Notes: generated by a model not told the origin, from the sequence alone. DNA of 64,000 nt from Pseudomonadota bacterium (GCA_023433515.1 JAEZCN010000253.1:10062-74061), one strand, 5' to 3'. Shown: positions 19,152-27,657, counted from the stretch's first letter. Made by a program: numbers and translations.

Positions 19152-20336
19152 TCAGCGTCTGGCGACTTCGGGCCGGCCTTCCGCACGTCGCTCCACGTTG
19201 CCTGGTTCGGCCGCGGGGATCGGACGCACGACGGCGCCCGGCCTGATCTTCTGCAGTCCGTCGAGCACCACGCGCTCGCCGGGCTCGAGTCCGGCGGTGA
19301 TGAGCCACTCGCCGTCGATCGCGCGGTCGGCGGTCACGACGCGTTCGCTGACCTTGTCGTCCGGCCCCACCACCATGACGGTGGCCTCGCCGCGGGGGGT
19401 GTGCGACACACCGCGTTGCGGCACGAGCAGCGCCGCGGCGCGTGTTCCACGCGTCAACGTCGCGCGCACGAACATGCCCGGCAGCAGCTCGCGCTTCGGA
19501 TTCGGGAACACGGCGCGCAGCACCACCGAACCGGTGGACGGATCCACCGACACCTCGGACACCTTGAGACGGCCGCGCTCGGCAAACAGGCTGCCGTCCT
19601 CGAGTGTCAGGCCGACCTCGGCCTCGTTGTCGTCGGTCTTCACGAGCTCACCGCTCGCGAGCTGGCGCTGCAGGCGCAGCAGTTCGGTCGACGACTGCGT
19701 GATGTCGACATAGATCGGATCGAGTTGCTGGACGGTCGCGAGCGCGGATTGCTGTCCCGACGTGACCAGCGCACCCTCGGTGACGAGCGCGCGTCCGATC
19801 CGCCCGTTGATGGGCGACAACACCTGCGTGTAGACGAGATTGATGCGCGCGCTTTCGACCTGCGCGCGGGCCGCGGCGATGTCGGCTTCCGCGCGGGCGC
19901 GCGCCGCGATCGCTTCGTCGTTCTCCTGCTTCGAAACCGCGTTCGCCGCGATCAGCGGCGCGTATCTTTCCTCGAGCAGCTTCGCGGTGACGGCCTGGGC
20001 TTCGGCGCGCTTGAGCGCGGCCTCGGCCTGCGACAGCGTGGCGCGGTAGCTGCTCGCATCGATCTGGAACAACTGCTGGCCGGCCTTCACTTCCGTGCCC
20101 TCGGCGAACAGCCGTTTCTGCACGATGCCCGTGACCTGCGGGCGCACTTCCGCGACGCGGAACGCCGTGGTGCGACCCGGCAACTGATCGGTGATCGCGA
20201 TCGCACGCGGCGCGAGTGTGACGACGCCCACTTCGGGCGGCGGCGGCGGACCGGCGTCTTCCTTGCCGCAGGCGGCGAGCGTCAGCGCGGCGAGCGCCAG
20301 CAATCCGGCGCGAAGGAGATCAATGCGAATCATCAC
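19152..20336 (-). CDS. RND periplasmic adaptor (membrane fusion) lipoprotein
   Basis: A 394-residue AcrA/MexA-type adaptor. Lipobox LTLAAC (Cys23) follows a hydrophobic signal, then a proline-rich linker (GPPPPPEVG). The lipoyl/barrel-sandwich halves flank an alpha-helical hairpin rich in Ala, Glu and Arg (about 95-165), followed by beta-barrel and membrane-proximal domains. The gene start overlaps the end of the marR gene by 17 bp, and the permease begins 38 bp downstream. Confidence 0.93.
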   Translation of the reverse strand: MMIRIDLLRAGLLALAALTLAACGKEDAGPPPPPEVGVVTLAPRAIAITDQLPGRTTAFRVAEVRPQVTGIVQKRLFAEGTEVKAGQQLFQIDASSYRATLSQAEAALKRAEAQAVTAKLLEERYAPLIAANAVSKQENDEAIAARARAEADIAAARAQVESARINLVYTQVLSPINGRIGRALVTEGALVTSGQQSALATVQQLDPIYVDITQSSTELLRLQRQLASGELVKTDDNEAEVGLTLEDGSLFAERGRLKVSEVSVDPSTGSVVLRAVFPNPKRELLPGMFVRATLTRGTRAAALLVPQRGVSHTPRGEATVMVVGPDDKVSERVVTADRAIDGEWLITAGLEPGERVVLDGLQKIRPGAVVRPIPAAEPGNVERRAEGRPEVARR

Positions 20337-20826
20337 GGGCTCCGTTCGCGAGCATGCGGCTCAGCAAGCCATTGAACTGCGCGAGTTCTTCCTTCCTGAA
20401 TCCATCGAGGTGCACGTGCATTCCTTCGACGACGATCGGCCAGATCTTGTTGGCCACCTTCTTGCCCTTCGCCGTCAGGTGCAGGTTGACGACGCGGCGA
20501 TCGGTCTCGCTGCGCTCGCGGCGCAGCAGGTCCTTCTCTTCGAGGCGGTCGAGCATGCGGCTCATGGAGGCAAGCCCGACGCCGGTCATCCGCGCGAGTC
20601 CCGCGACGGTGTCGGCGCGCTTGAGCCACAGCATGAGCACCGGCTCCCACTGCATGCCGGTCAATTCGAGTGGCTGCATGTGCCGGTCGACACGGCGCAC
20701 GAGCGAGTTCATCACCAGCTTCAGCTGCCGGCAGATCATGCGATGCGGATCGTCCTCCGGGAGCGGAACGATCTCGGGGGATTCGCGCGATCGTTCGCGT
20801 ACGGATCGGGCGGCGGCGGCGGTCAT
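20320..20826 (-). CDS. MarR-family transcriptional regulator of the efflux operon
   Basis: A 168-residue winged-helix protein. The recognition-helix region VAGLARMTGVGLASMSRMLDRLEEKDLLRRERSETDRR (core: GLARMTGVGLASMSRMLDRL) is followed by the wing RRVVNLHLTAKGK. It is the promoter-proximal gene of the RND operon, and a perfect inverted repeat lies 50 bp upstream of its start, so ligand-relieved autorepression of the whole operon is the likely control. The first 25 residues are a hydrophilic extension. Confidence 0.92.
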   Translation of the reverse strand: MTAAAARSVRERSRESPEIVPLPEDDPHRMICRQLKLVMNSLVRRVDRHMQPLELTGMQWEPVLMLWLKRADTVAGLARMTGVGLASMSRMLDRLEEKDLLRRERSETDRRVVNLHLTAKGKKVANKIWPIVVEGMHVHLDGFRKEELAQFNGLLSRMLANGARDDSH

Positions 20827-20875
20827 GGAAGCTCGCGGTGGGATTCAGGGGGCGCGCAGGATCGCGTGCCGGTGC

Positions 20876-20897
20876 AATAGTTGTCAAGGCAACTATT
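20876..20897. promoter_or_regulatory. Candidate MarR operator (perfect inverted repeat)
   Basis: Arms AATAGTTG and CAACTATT are perfectly complementary across a 6-bp spacer. Read on the minus strand the element contains TTGACA, a consensus -35 hexamer, so a bound repressor would occlude the promoter of the marR-RND operon. The location upstream of marR and the 22-bp size fit MarR operators. Confidence 0.7.
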
Positions 20898-21087
20898 TCA
20901 CAGGAAAGCGTTTCGTGCGCCGTACCCGGGATGCGCCCCGCCCGGCCAGGGCACAAGCCACTGACGAATCGAGGAAATTTCGTCGCGCGGCCCGCGGCGC
21001 GGCCGGAACGCCCCGCTCGAGTACAGAACAGGAATTCGCGAGCGACTGGCCCTTGGCGCGAATGTGTGCGCAACGGAAGATGAGGCC

Positions 21088-22332
21088 ATGAACGGAATCG
21101 ACAAACGCCTGCTCGGCGTCATGATCGCGGCGGGCTCGATCCTCATGATCACGATGGGCCTGCGCCAGTCGCTGGGCCTGTACATCGCGCCCATCATCGA
21201 CAGCACGCACGTCGGTTACGCCGCGATGAGTTTCGCGATGGCCATCGGCCAGCTCATGTGGGGCGTCGCGCAGCCCGCGTTCGGCGCGCTCGCCGACCGT
21301 CACGGCGCGCGCCCCGTGCTGCTCGTAGGCGCATTGATGCTCGCGGCGGGCGTCGCGCTCACGCCGTTCGCGTCGAGCGAGTTCGCGTTCGTCGCGACAC
21401 TCGGCGTGCTGGTCGCGGCCGGCGCGGGCGCGGGCAGCTTCGGCGTGTTGTTCGGCGTGGTTGCTCAGCGGGTACCGATTCAGTCGCGCTCGTTCGCTTC
21501 CGGGTTCATCAATGCCGGCGGCAGCCTCGGCCAATTCGTGTTCGCGAATCTCAACCAGGCGCTGATCAGCGCATTCGGCTGGGTGGCCGGCATGTGGGCG
21601 ATGGCCATCGCCGCGCTCGCGACCATCCCGCTGATGCGGCCGCTGCTACGGAAGCCGGAGCCGAAAGACCCGCGCGACGCGCGCGCCGAAGCGGCGGCCG
21701 CGATACACGCCGTTCCCGCCGAGTCGGCGCTCACGATGCGCGAGCAGCTGCGCATCGCCGCGCGAGACCGCAGCTACTGGTGCCTGCACCTCGGGTTCTT
21801 CACCTGCGGATTCCACATCGCGTTCCTCGTCACCCATCTCCCGGGCGAGGTGCAGCTGTGCATGCTGCCGGCCTCGGTCGCCTCGATGTCGCTGGCCATC
21901 ATCGGCCTCGCGAACGTCGCGGGTAGTTTGTGGGCCGGCTGGGCCGGCGGCGTGATGCGCATGAAGTACCTGCTGTTCGCGATGTACGCGAGCCGCGCGG
22001 TGGCCGTACTCGTCTATCTCGCCGCGCCCAAGACACCGACGACGTTCTACGTGTTCGCCGCGGTGCTCGGCTTCACCTGGCTCGCGACCGTGCCGCCGAC
22101 CGCGGGATTGATCGGCAAACTATTCGGCATCCGTTATCTCGCGACCCTGTTCGGCCTCGCCACGTTCACGCACCAGATCGGCGGCTTCTTCGGCGCCTCG
22201 CTGGGCGGCTGGGCGATGACCCGCTTCGGCGATTTCTCGTGGATGTGGTACGCGGACGCCGCGCTCGCGCTGCTCGCGGCGCTCGTGAACCTGCCGATCC
22301 GCGAAGCCAAGCTCAAGCCCGTCCCCGCGTAA
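21088..22332 (+). CDS. MFS transporter (oxalate/formate-monocarboxylate antiporter-like)
   Basis: A 414-residue, 12-helix major facilitator. The first half begins with LITMGLRQSLG-type sequence and has the loop 2-3 signature GALADRHGARPVLLVGAL. A central cytosolic loop (about 185-225) separates two six-helix halves. The best overall resemblance is to the OFA/monocarboxylate group, but the substrate is unknown. ATG 21088 is preferred over the in-frame GTG at 21064 because the first residues then run straight into helix 1 and a purine-rich stretch precedes it. The gene is divergent from the marR operon. Confidence 0.85.
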   Translation: MNGIDKRLLGVMIAAGSILMITMGLRQSLGLYIAPIIDSTHVGYAAMSFAMAIGQLMWGVAQPAFGALADRHGARPVLLVGALMLAAGVALTPFASSEFAFVATLGVLVAAGAGAGSFGVLFGVVAQRVPIQSRSFASGFINAGGSLGQFVFANLNQALISAFGWVAGMWAMAIAALATIPLMRPLLRKPEPKDPRDARAEAAAAIHAVPAESALTMREQLRIAARDRSYWCLHLGFFTCGFHIAFLVTHLPGEVQLCMLPASVASMSLAIIGLANVAGSLWAGWAGGVMRMKYLLFAMYASRAVAVLVYLAAPKTPTTFYVFAAVLGFTWLATVPPTAGLIGKLFGIRYLATLFGLATFTHQIGGFFGASLGGWAMTRFGDFSWMWYADAALALLAALVNLPIREAKLKPVPA

Positions 22333-22364
22333 TGGGGACATTCCCCGTTTCCTGGCAAACGGGG
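22333..22364. repeat. Hairpin repeat between convergent genes
   Basis: Immediately after the MFS stop codon, two overlapping hairpins can form: GGGGA...TCCCC and CCCCGTTT...AAACGGGG (8-bp perfect arms, loop CCTGGC), followed by GGGGACAGACC. The GGGGACA wording recalls REP-type intergenic repeats. It may serve as a bidirectional terminator between the MFS gene and the redoxin gene. Confidence 0.55.
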
Positions 22365-22380
22365 ACAGACCTGCCGGCGG

Positions 22381-23124
22381 CTAGTCTTTCGCCTTGCGCA
22401 ACAGGCCTTCCGTCCAGCGAGCGAGTTGTGGGCCCACCGTCGCGGCTTCCAGCTCGTCGCGCGCACCGCCGCGCTTCGTTCCGAGCAGCCGCCCGTCCGC
22501 GTCGAACAGCGCCATCATCGGGTAACTCTTCACGCGCACCTGGTCGATCAGATCGCGCGCGTCCGGCACGACCCGCCACTTGAACTTGTAACGATCCACG
22601 AAACCACGTGCTTCGTCGGGCTCGTCGAACGTGATGGCCAGGAAATTCATGTGCGGCCGCGCGGCCGCGAACTCGTTCAATGGCCCGACTTCGAGAATGC
22701 AAGGCTTGCAGGTCGCGAAGTAGAAGTTCACCAGCGTGGGTTTGCCTTTCAAACTCTCGGCCGTGATGCGTTTGCCGTTGAGATCGCGCAGATCGAACGC
22801 CGGCATTTCCGAGATGGGTGGATAGGGCGCGGAGCACGCGGACGCACCGCGACCGCGGATGGTCAGCGTGATCGCCATGCCGTCCACCGAACGATCGGTA
22901 TCGGTACGCATGCCTTCCTGCGACATCTGCCGCGAGAACTCGTCGAACCCGACGGGCTGGCAGGCGAGGTCACGGTAGGAAATGCGCAACGTGGGCGCGA
23001 AACCCATGCTCGCCCTGAAACTTTCTTCGGTGAGTTTCGCGGGGCCGGGAGCAGCCGGCTCCGCGGCGTGGGCCAGGGGAACTGCAAACGCAAGAACGGC
23101 GACCGATCGCAACATGCCGCGCAT
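22381..23124 (-). CDS. Exported two-domain TlpA-like redoxin (CKPC)
   Basis: A 247-residue protein with a signal peptide (MRGMLRSVAVLAFAVPLAHA), an N-terminal region of about 85 residues without a recognised fold (EESFRASMGF to ITLTIRG), then a thioredoxin-like domain with FATCKPCILEVGPLNEF, Cys139 and Cys142 being the redox pair. The cis-Pro loop reads KSYPMMALFD. Its ATG overlaps the stop of the upstream glycosylase gene by one base (TAATG). A paralogue with the same two-part structure lies at 30868-31605. It probably handles a disulfide or thiol reaction in the periplasm; the partner is unknown. Confidence 0.8.
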   Translation of the reverse strand: MRGMLRSVAVLAFAVPLAHAAEPAAPGPAKLTEESFRASMGFAPTLRISYRDLACQPVGFDEFSRQMSQEGMRTDTDRSVDGMAITLTIRGRGASACSAPYPPISEMPAFDLRDLNGKRITAESLKGKPTLVNFYFATCKPCILEVGPLNEFAAARPHMNFLAITFDEPDEARGFVDRYKFKWRVVPDARDLIDQVRVKSYPMMALFDADGRLLGTKRGGARDELEAATVGPQLARWTEGLLRKAKD

Positions 23125-23702
23125 TATGGCCGAACGCTCACGAAAGGACTGTCGCGTTCGAGGAACCTCAGACGCCGGTGCTGATCGCGCGACAGGCCGA
23201 TACGCGTGGACACCTGGATGTCGACCGCGCGACCGGGCGCGCGCTCCAGCCACAGGACCCGGCTCTCCGTGAGATCCACACCCGAAAGCTCGAGCCCGAT
23301 GCCGAGCGCGGCGCAGACACGCCCCGGTCCGCGCGCGAGATCGCGCAACCGCGACGCGGGCCGCCTGCGCACCATGAGCTCGATGCCCTCGGTGGGCTCG
23401 AGCGCGCGGATCAACACGGCCGCGCCCGTGCCCTCTTCTTCCGCGGCGAGATTGAGCGTGAGGCACGAACCATAGACCATGCGCACGTAGCCGTGACCCC
23501 GCGCCGCGAACAGCGGCGCGTTGCTCACCGTGCGTCCCGGGCGGGCATAACCGGTCGGATCGCCCGGTGGATAGGCTTCGGTCTCGACGATGCGCCCCGC
23601 CGTGCGCCCGCTCGGCGTCGAATGGACCAGGGTCTTTCCGATGAGAAAGCGCGCGAGTGCGACCGTCCCGAGCGGCAGCGCTCGGCGGTTCAGGCGCCGC
23701 AT
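23124..23702 (-). CDS. DNA-3-methyladenine glycosylase (AAG/MPG family)
   Basis: A 192-residue protein, the normal length for bacterial MPG. ATG 23702 is chosen because the product then begins MRRLNRRALP, close to the usual family start, with FLIGKTLVH soon after. The catalytic Glu is Glu40 in RIVETEAY. The later landmarks YVRMVYGSCLTLNLA, GAAVLIRALEP and RGPGRVCAALGI (GPGRVC core) are typical. It excises alkylated purines in base excision repair. It is translationally coupled to the redoxin gene downstream, an unexplained pairing. Confidence 0.92.
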   Translation of the reverse strand: MRRLNRRALPLGTVALARFLIGKTLVHSTPSGRTAGRIVETEAYPPGDPTGYARPGRTVSNAPLFAARGHGYVRMVYGSCLTLNLAAEEEGTGAAVLIRALEPTEGIELMVRRRPASRLRDLARGPGRVCAALGIGLELSGVDLTESRVLWLERAPGRAVDIQVSTRIGLSRDQHRRLRFLERDSPFVSVRP

Positions 23703-23821
23703 CGGATTGGGCGAACCTGGATGACCATGATGAACCCTTTCACGATGAATGGATCTCGGCGGCCGCAATGATCCCGATTCCCGGCGTGGAATGGCAATAT
23801 GCGTGGATGGAGGGGCGACAG

Positions 23822-24844
23822 ATGATCGGAAAGATTTTCCCGAAGCTCGTCGGAATCGCACTCGCCGTGAGTGCCGCGCAGGCCGTCCCCCAGACTCAGG
23901 CGCAGACAGCGGCCAAACCTGCCGCCGCGGCCATCGAACCGCCCGACTGGCTGTTCCCGATCGACATCGAGACCCTTCGCGCCGCGGAGCAGAAGGATCC
24001 CCCGAAACTCGACGACGTCGAAATTCTGACCGTCCCTGACAGCAAGGAGCAGTTCACTCTTGCCCGCATCAACGACAAGTTCAATCCGCCCGACTGGCGC
24101 CCGGCGAGTCACACGCCGATGCCCGACATCGTCGCGAAGGGGCGCAAGCCGAACGTCTGGGCCTGCGCCTACTGCCACACGCCGGGCGGCCAGGGCCGCC
24201 CGGAGAATTCCGCGCTCGCCGGATTGCCGGAGAACTACATCCGCCAGCAGCTCATCGATTTCCGCAGCGGCGCGCGCAAGCCCTACGGCCCGGAGAAATA
24301 CGCGCCGAGCCGCGACATGCACAAGCTCGCGAAATTCCTGACCGACGCCGACATCGACGAAAGCGCGAAGTATTTCTCGCAGCAGAAGCTCAAACGTCGC
24401 GTGTACGTGATCGAGAGCCTGCGCATCCCGCGCGCCGAGCCCGCGTTCTGGATCTACAAGGAACGGGGCGGCACCGAGGACCTGGGCGACCGCCTGCTCG
24501 AAGTGACGCAGGACATCGAGCGACACGAGCGGCGCGACGATCGCCTCGAGTACATGGCGTACGTTCCGCCCGGCGCCATCTCGCGGGGCAAGAAACTCGC
24601 GGTGCAGGCCGAGGGCAAGAAGACGCAGGTGTGTTCCACCTGCCACGGCACGAATCTCAAGGGCATGAACGATGTACCCGCCATCGCGGGACGTCAGCCC
24701 AGCTACCTGCTGAGGCAGATGCTCGCGTTCAAGGCGGGCATCCGCACGAACTCGGAGGCCGCGCAGATGACGCCGGTGGTCGAGAACCTCGATCTGAACG
24801 AGATGATCGACGTCGTCGCGTACGTCTCTTCGCTTTATCCCTGA
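23822..24844 (+). CDS. Exported di-heme c-type cytochrome
   Basis: A 340-residue protein with a signal peptide (MIGKIFPKLVGIALAVSAAQA) and two c-heme sites: CAYCH (115-119) and CSTCH (271-275). Each is followed by cytochrome c class I wording such as LAGLPENYIRQQLIDFRSG and IAGRQPSYLLRQMLAFKAG, both repeated at equivalent positions, so the protein is a duplicated cytochrome c. ATG 23822 follows a strong GGAGGGG Shine-Dalgarno at 7-bp spacing. It overlaps the convergent SRPBCC gene by 10 bp. Likely a periplasmic electron carrier; its partner dehydrogenase is not adjacent. Confidence 0.88.
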   Translation: MIGKIFPKLVGIALAVSAAQAVPQTQAQTAAKPAAAAIEPPDWLFPIDIETLRAAEQKDPPKLDDVEILTVPDSKEQFTLARINDKFNPPDWRPASHTPMPDIVAKGRKPNVWACAYCHTPGGQGRPENSALAGLPENYIRQQLIDFRSGARKPYGPEKYAPSRDMHKLAKFLTDADIDESAKYFSQQKLKRRVYVIESLRIPRAEPAFWIYKERGGTEDLGDRLLEVTQDIERHERRDDRLEYMAYVPPGAISRGKKLAVQAEGKKTQVCSTCHGTNLKGMNDVPAIAGRQPSYLLRQMLAFKAGIRTNSEAAQMTPVVENLDLNEMIDVVAYVSSLYP

Positions 24845-25320
24845 CGCACGTCCTCGCCGTTCAACGCGCGCGCGAGGTTGTCGATGAGGCCGAGCGTGCC
24901 GCGCTCGCGGCTGCCGGCGTCGTCGTAACCGTCGAGGAACGCGCCGTTCTCGGTAACGATGAGCTTCGTGCCCGCGCCCGCCTTCACGAATTCGATCGTG
25001 GCGAGCGAAACGGACAGCTTGTTCCCCTTGAAATACATGTCATAGGCGTAGACCAGCCGCCGTTCCGGCACCACGTCGAAGTACAGGGCTTCGAAGCGCG
25101 ATTCGGAACCGTCCGCGAACTTGCCGGTCAAGCGTTCGCGGCCACCCGGACGAACGTCCATCTCCCTCACCTGCTCCTTCCACTTGTCGTGCGGACCGTT
25201 GAACCAGCGCGCCTTGGCGTCGGGCTGGGTCCAGGCCCGGTAGAGGAACGCGGGGTCGAAGTCGAACTTGCGCTCTATGACGAACGTGCCGTGTTTGATG
25301 GAACGCGCGCTGGAGCTCAT
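24835..25320 (-). CDS. SRPBCC/AHSA1-family protein (first of two)
   Basis: A 161-residue START-like protein with AHSA1/YybG wording: TFVIERKFDFDPAFLYRAWTQPDAKARWF and the C-terminal helix region. Such proteins have a hydrophobic pocket for a small ligand, usually unknown. Its start overlaps the upstream SRPBCC gene by four bases, and the trio arsR-SRPBCC-SRPBCC reads as one operon. No catalytic residues can be assigned. Confidence 0.85.
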   Translation of the reverse strand: MSSSARSIKHGTFVIERKFDFDPAFLYRAWTQPDAKARWFNGPHDKWKEQVREMDVRPGGRERLTGKFADGSESRFEALYFDVVPERRLVYAYDMYFKGNKLSVSLATIEFVKAGAGTKLIVTENGAFLDGYDDAGSRERGTLGLIDNLARALNGEDVRQG

Positions 25321-25778
25321 GACATGCTCCGCAGGTAGTTAGCGAGATTCTCGTAGGTCTGCTTGCCGAGCTCGATCGCGCCGCGGGCTTTCGCCGCGTC
25401 GCAGGCATCGGTCGTCGGGAACACCATGTGGGCCGCGTAACGCGTCCTGCCCCCGCTCTCCTCGAACGTCACGGTGACCCGGAACCAGGGTTTCTCGAAG
25501 TCGCCATGATCGAACACGATGCGCGACGGCTCCTGCACTTCCAGGAACCAGAACTTGTTGGGCCAGTCCTTGCCGTCAGGACCGTGCATCGTGAATTTCG
25601 CGGTCCCGCCCGGACGCAGGTCGTAGTGATCGTACGTCGTGCGGAAGCCGTTCGGTCCCCACCAGTTGACGAGGTGTTCCACCTGCGTGAACGCGCGCCA
25701 CACGAGCTCGCGCGGCGCATCGAAGACACGCTCGAGGATGATTTCGCGATCGGCAAGTTCAGCGTTTGGCGCGGGCAC
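25317..25778 (-). CDS. SRPBCC/AHSA1-family protein (second of two)
   Basis: A 153-residue START-like protein: ILERVFDAPRELVWRAFTQVEHLVNWWGPNGF is classic AHSA1 sequence, with the body ending ELGKQTYENLANYLRSM. It starts with GTG at 25778, inside the last 20 bp of the upstream arsR gene. It is similar in fold to its downstream neighbour but not a near-identical duplicate. Ligand unknown. Confidence 0.88.
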   Translation of the reverse strand: MPAPNAELADREIILERVFDAPRELVWRAFTQVEHLVNWWGPNGFRTTYDHYDLRPGGTAKFTMHGPDGKDWPNKFWFLEVQEPSRIVFDHGDFEKPWFRVTVTFEESGGRTRYAAHMVFPTTDACDAAKARGAIELGKQTYENLANYLRSMS

Positions 25779-26127
25779 GGCGGTTCCCTTTCTGGGTTGA
25801 TGTGGTTCGCGAGAGCGTTCGCAGGTAGTCGTCGAGCCGGTCGAGGCGCTGCTCCCAGTGACGCCTGTAAGGCTCCATCCACTGCGCGGCCTCGCGCATC
25901 GGTGCGGCTTCGAGACGGCAGGGACGCCACTGCGCCTCCCTGCCCTGTGAGATGAGTCCCGCGCGCTGCAGGACCTTCAGATGCTTGGTGACGGCCGGCA
26001 GGCTCATGTCGAACGGCTCGGCCAGCTCGGTGACGGATTTTTCCCCGGAAATCAGCTGGGCGAGGATCGCGCGGCGCGTCGGATCGGCAAGCGCGGCGAA
26101 CGTGGTGCTCAGCGTATCGGCGGACAT
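25759..26127 (-). CDS. ArsR-family transcriptional regulator
   Basis: A 122-residue winged helix protein: LADPTRRAILAQLISGEKSVTELAEPFDMSLPAVTKHLKVLQRAGLI (core MSLPAVTKHLKVLQRAGLI). It has no CxC metal site, like the branch paired with AHSA1 proteins. It heads the operon, and a near-palindromic element lies 14 bp upstream of its ATG, so autorepression is likely. The tail is strongly basic (KGNRRARAKR). Confidence 0.9.
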   Translation of the reverse strand: MSADTLSTTFAALADPTRRAILAQLISGEKSVTELAEPFDMSLPAVTKHLKVLQRAGLISQGREAQWRPCRLEAAPMREAAQWMEPYRRHWEQRLDRLDDYLRTLSRTTSTQKGNRRARAKR

Positions 26128-26140
26128 GCGAAACCCATCA

Positions 26141-26161
26141 GTTAATTAACCTTACGGTAAA
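26141..26161. promoter_or_regulatory. Candidate ArsR operator
   Basis: A 10-bp perfect palindrome GTTAATTAAC overlaps a second dyad TTAACC-TTAC-GGTAAA, close to TTAACC-N4-GGTTAA. It is an AT-rich island immediately upstream of the arsR-SRPBCC operon. Role inferred from position and symmetry. Confidence 0.55.
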
Positions 26162-26274
26162 GTACAACGCGACCCGGTCCGGAGTCAATCGCGGCGGAAC
26201 GGCGGAAGCACTCGAAGCATTGTCGTGGGTGGATGTGCGAATCACGCGCCAACCTGGTTGGCGATGGGGGATAT

Positions 26275-27573
26275 ATGAAGCATCGGATGCTCGCGGCCAT
26301 AGTCGGTTCGATGGTCGCATTACCCGCCGCGGCGGGCGGACCTGACGGACCTGGGCACGACTCGCCTTCCCTGTCGGCGCAGCTGCGCGAGGGACGCGAG
26401 GCGTTCCGCTTCGCAACGTTCGGCGACGAGACGTTCTGGGGCGACGGACTCGGACTACATCTCGCGATCGCGGGCGCCGATAACGGTGGCGTGGGCCCCG
26501 GCGTTTCGCCCAGGACCGCGCTCGAAGTCGGACTCAAGGTGGATGTCACGGCGCTGCCGCGGTCCGTGCAGCGCGCGGTGGCGCGCGGCGAGGTCGACCT
26601 CGACGATCCGGCCACGACACTCGAACTACTCAAGCTCAACGCCGTCGTCGGAGTCACGGGATTCTTCGATCGCGAAGGCAACATCACGTCGATGGGAATC
26701 CAGTGCGCGTTGTGTCATTCGACCGTCGACGATTCCTTCGCGAAGGGCATCGGCCGGCGTCTCGACGGATGGGCCAACCGCGACCTGGACGTCGGCGCGA
26801 TCGTCGCGCTCGCGCCGCGGCTCGAACCGTTCTCCGAAGTGCTCGGCGTCGACGTCGATACGGTGCGCACGGTGCTGAACTCGTGGGGCCCCGGACGGTT
26901 CGATGCACTGCTGATACTCGACGGCAAGGCGTTTCGGCCCGACGGCAAATCCGCGTCGGTGCTGATCCCACCGGCGTTCGGACTCGCCGGGGTCAACCTG
27001 CACACCTCGACCGGTTGGGGCAGCGTGCCGTACTGGAATGCGTTCGTGGCCACGCTCGAGATGCACGGTCAGGGAACGTTCTCCGATCCGCGGCTCGCGG
27101 ACGAGGAGAAATTCCCGGTCGCCGCGCGCAACGGCTTCGACGACGTGCGCGCCGAGGAGGACATGATCACGCCGCTGCTGCCCGCACTGCATCTCTATCA
27201 GCTCTCGTTGCGAGCCCCGCCCGCGCCCCGTCGCAGCTATGACCGCGACGCCGCGCGGCGCGGCGAGGAACTGTTCAACGGCAAGGCGGACTGCGGACGT
27301 TGTCACGTGCCACCGCTTTACACCGAGCCGGGCTGGAACATGCACACCGCGGAGGAGATCGGCATCGACGACTTCCAGGCGAACCGTTCGCCCGACGAGG
27401 CCTATCGCACGGCGCCTCTCAAGGGCTTGTGGACCCACGCCAAGGGCGGCTACTACCACGACGGGCGATTCCCGACGCTGGCGGCGGTCGTCGATCACTA
27501 CGACTCCCATTTCTCGCTCGGCCTCTCCTCCGGCGAGAAACGCGATCTCGCGCAATTCCTGAAGTCGCTGTGA
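26275..27573 (+). CDS. Exported di-heme cytochrome, cytochrome-c-peroxidase/MauG-like end domain
   Basis: A 432-residue protein with a signal peptide (MKHRMLAAIVGSMVALPAAAGG). Two c-heme motifs are present: CALCH (144-148) and CGRCH (340-344). The C-terminal part resembles CcpA/MauG-type sequences: RGEELFNGKADCGRCHVPPLYT, then APLKGLWTHAKGGYYHDGRF with conserved His residues and EKRDLAQFLKSL at the end. ATG 26275 follows a GGGGG Shine-Dalgarno. It is divergent from the arsR operon and ends in a 30-bp-arm hairpin. Peroxidase activity is not proven; a general electron-transfer role is possible. Confidence 0.85.
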   Translation: MKHRMLAAIVGSMVALPAAAGGPDGPGHDSPSLSAQLREGREAFRFATFGDETFWGDGLGLHLAIAGADNGGVGPGVSPRTALEVGLKVDVTALPRSVQRAVARGEVDLDDPATTLELLKLNAVVGVTGFFDREGNITSMGIQCALCHSTVDDSFAKGIGRRLDGWANRDLDVGAIVALAPRLEPFSEVLGVDVDTVRTVLNSWGPGRFDALLILDGKAFRPDGKSASVLIPPAFGLAGVNLHTSTGWGSVPYWNAFVATLEMHGQGTFSDPRLADEEKFPVAARNGFDDVRAEEDMITPLLPALHLYQLSLRAPPAPRRSYDRDAARRGEELFNGKADCGRCHVPPLYTEPGWNMHTAEEIGIDDFQANRSPDEAYRTAPLKGLWTHAKGGYYHDGRFPTLAAVVDHYDSHFSLGLSSGEKRDLAQFLKSL

Positions 27574-27577
27574 AGAC

Positions 27578-27657
27578 GGTGCCTGGCACGGAAAAGCCGG
27601 GAGAAGCACGGCGCCCGGAATGATGGCGCTTCTCCCGGCTTTTCCGTGCCAGGCACC
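27578..27657. repeat. GGTGCCTGGCAC-family inverted repeat with perfect 30-bp arms
   Basis: Arms 27578-27607 and 27628-27657 are perfect reverse complements across a 20-bp loop. Each arm starts, on its own outer side, with GGTGCCTGGCAC. It begins four bases after the stop codon of the di-heme cytochrome gene. Strong hairpin without an obvious U-tract; possible terminator or REP/MITE-like unit. Confidence 0.9.
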
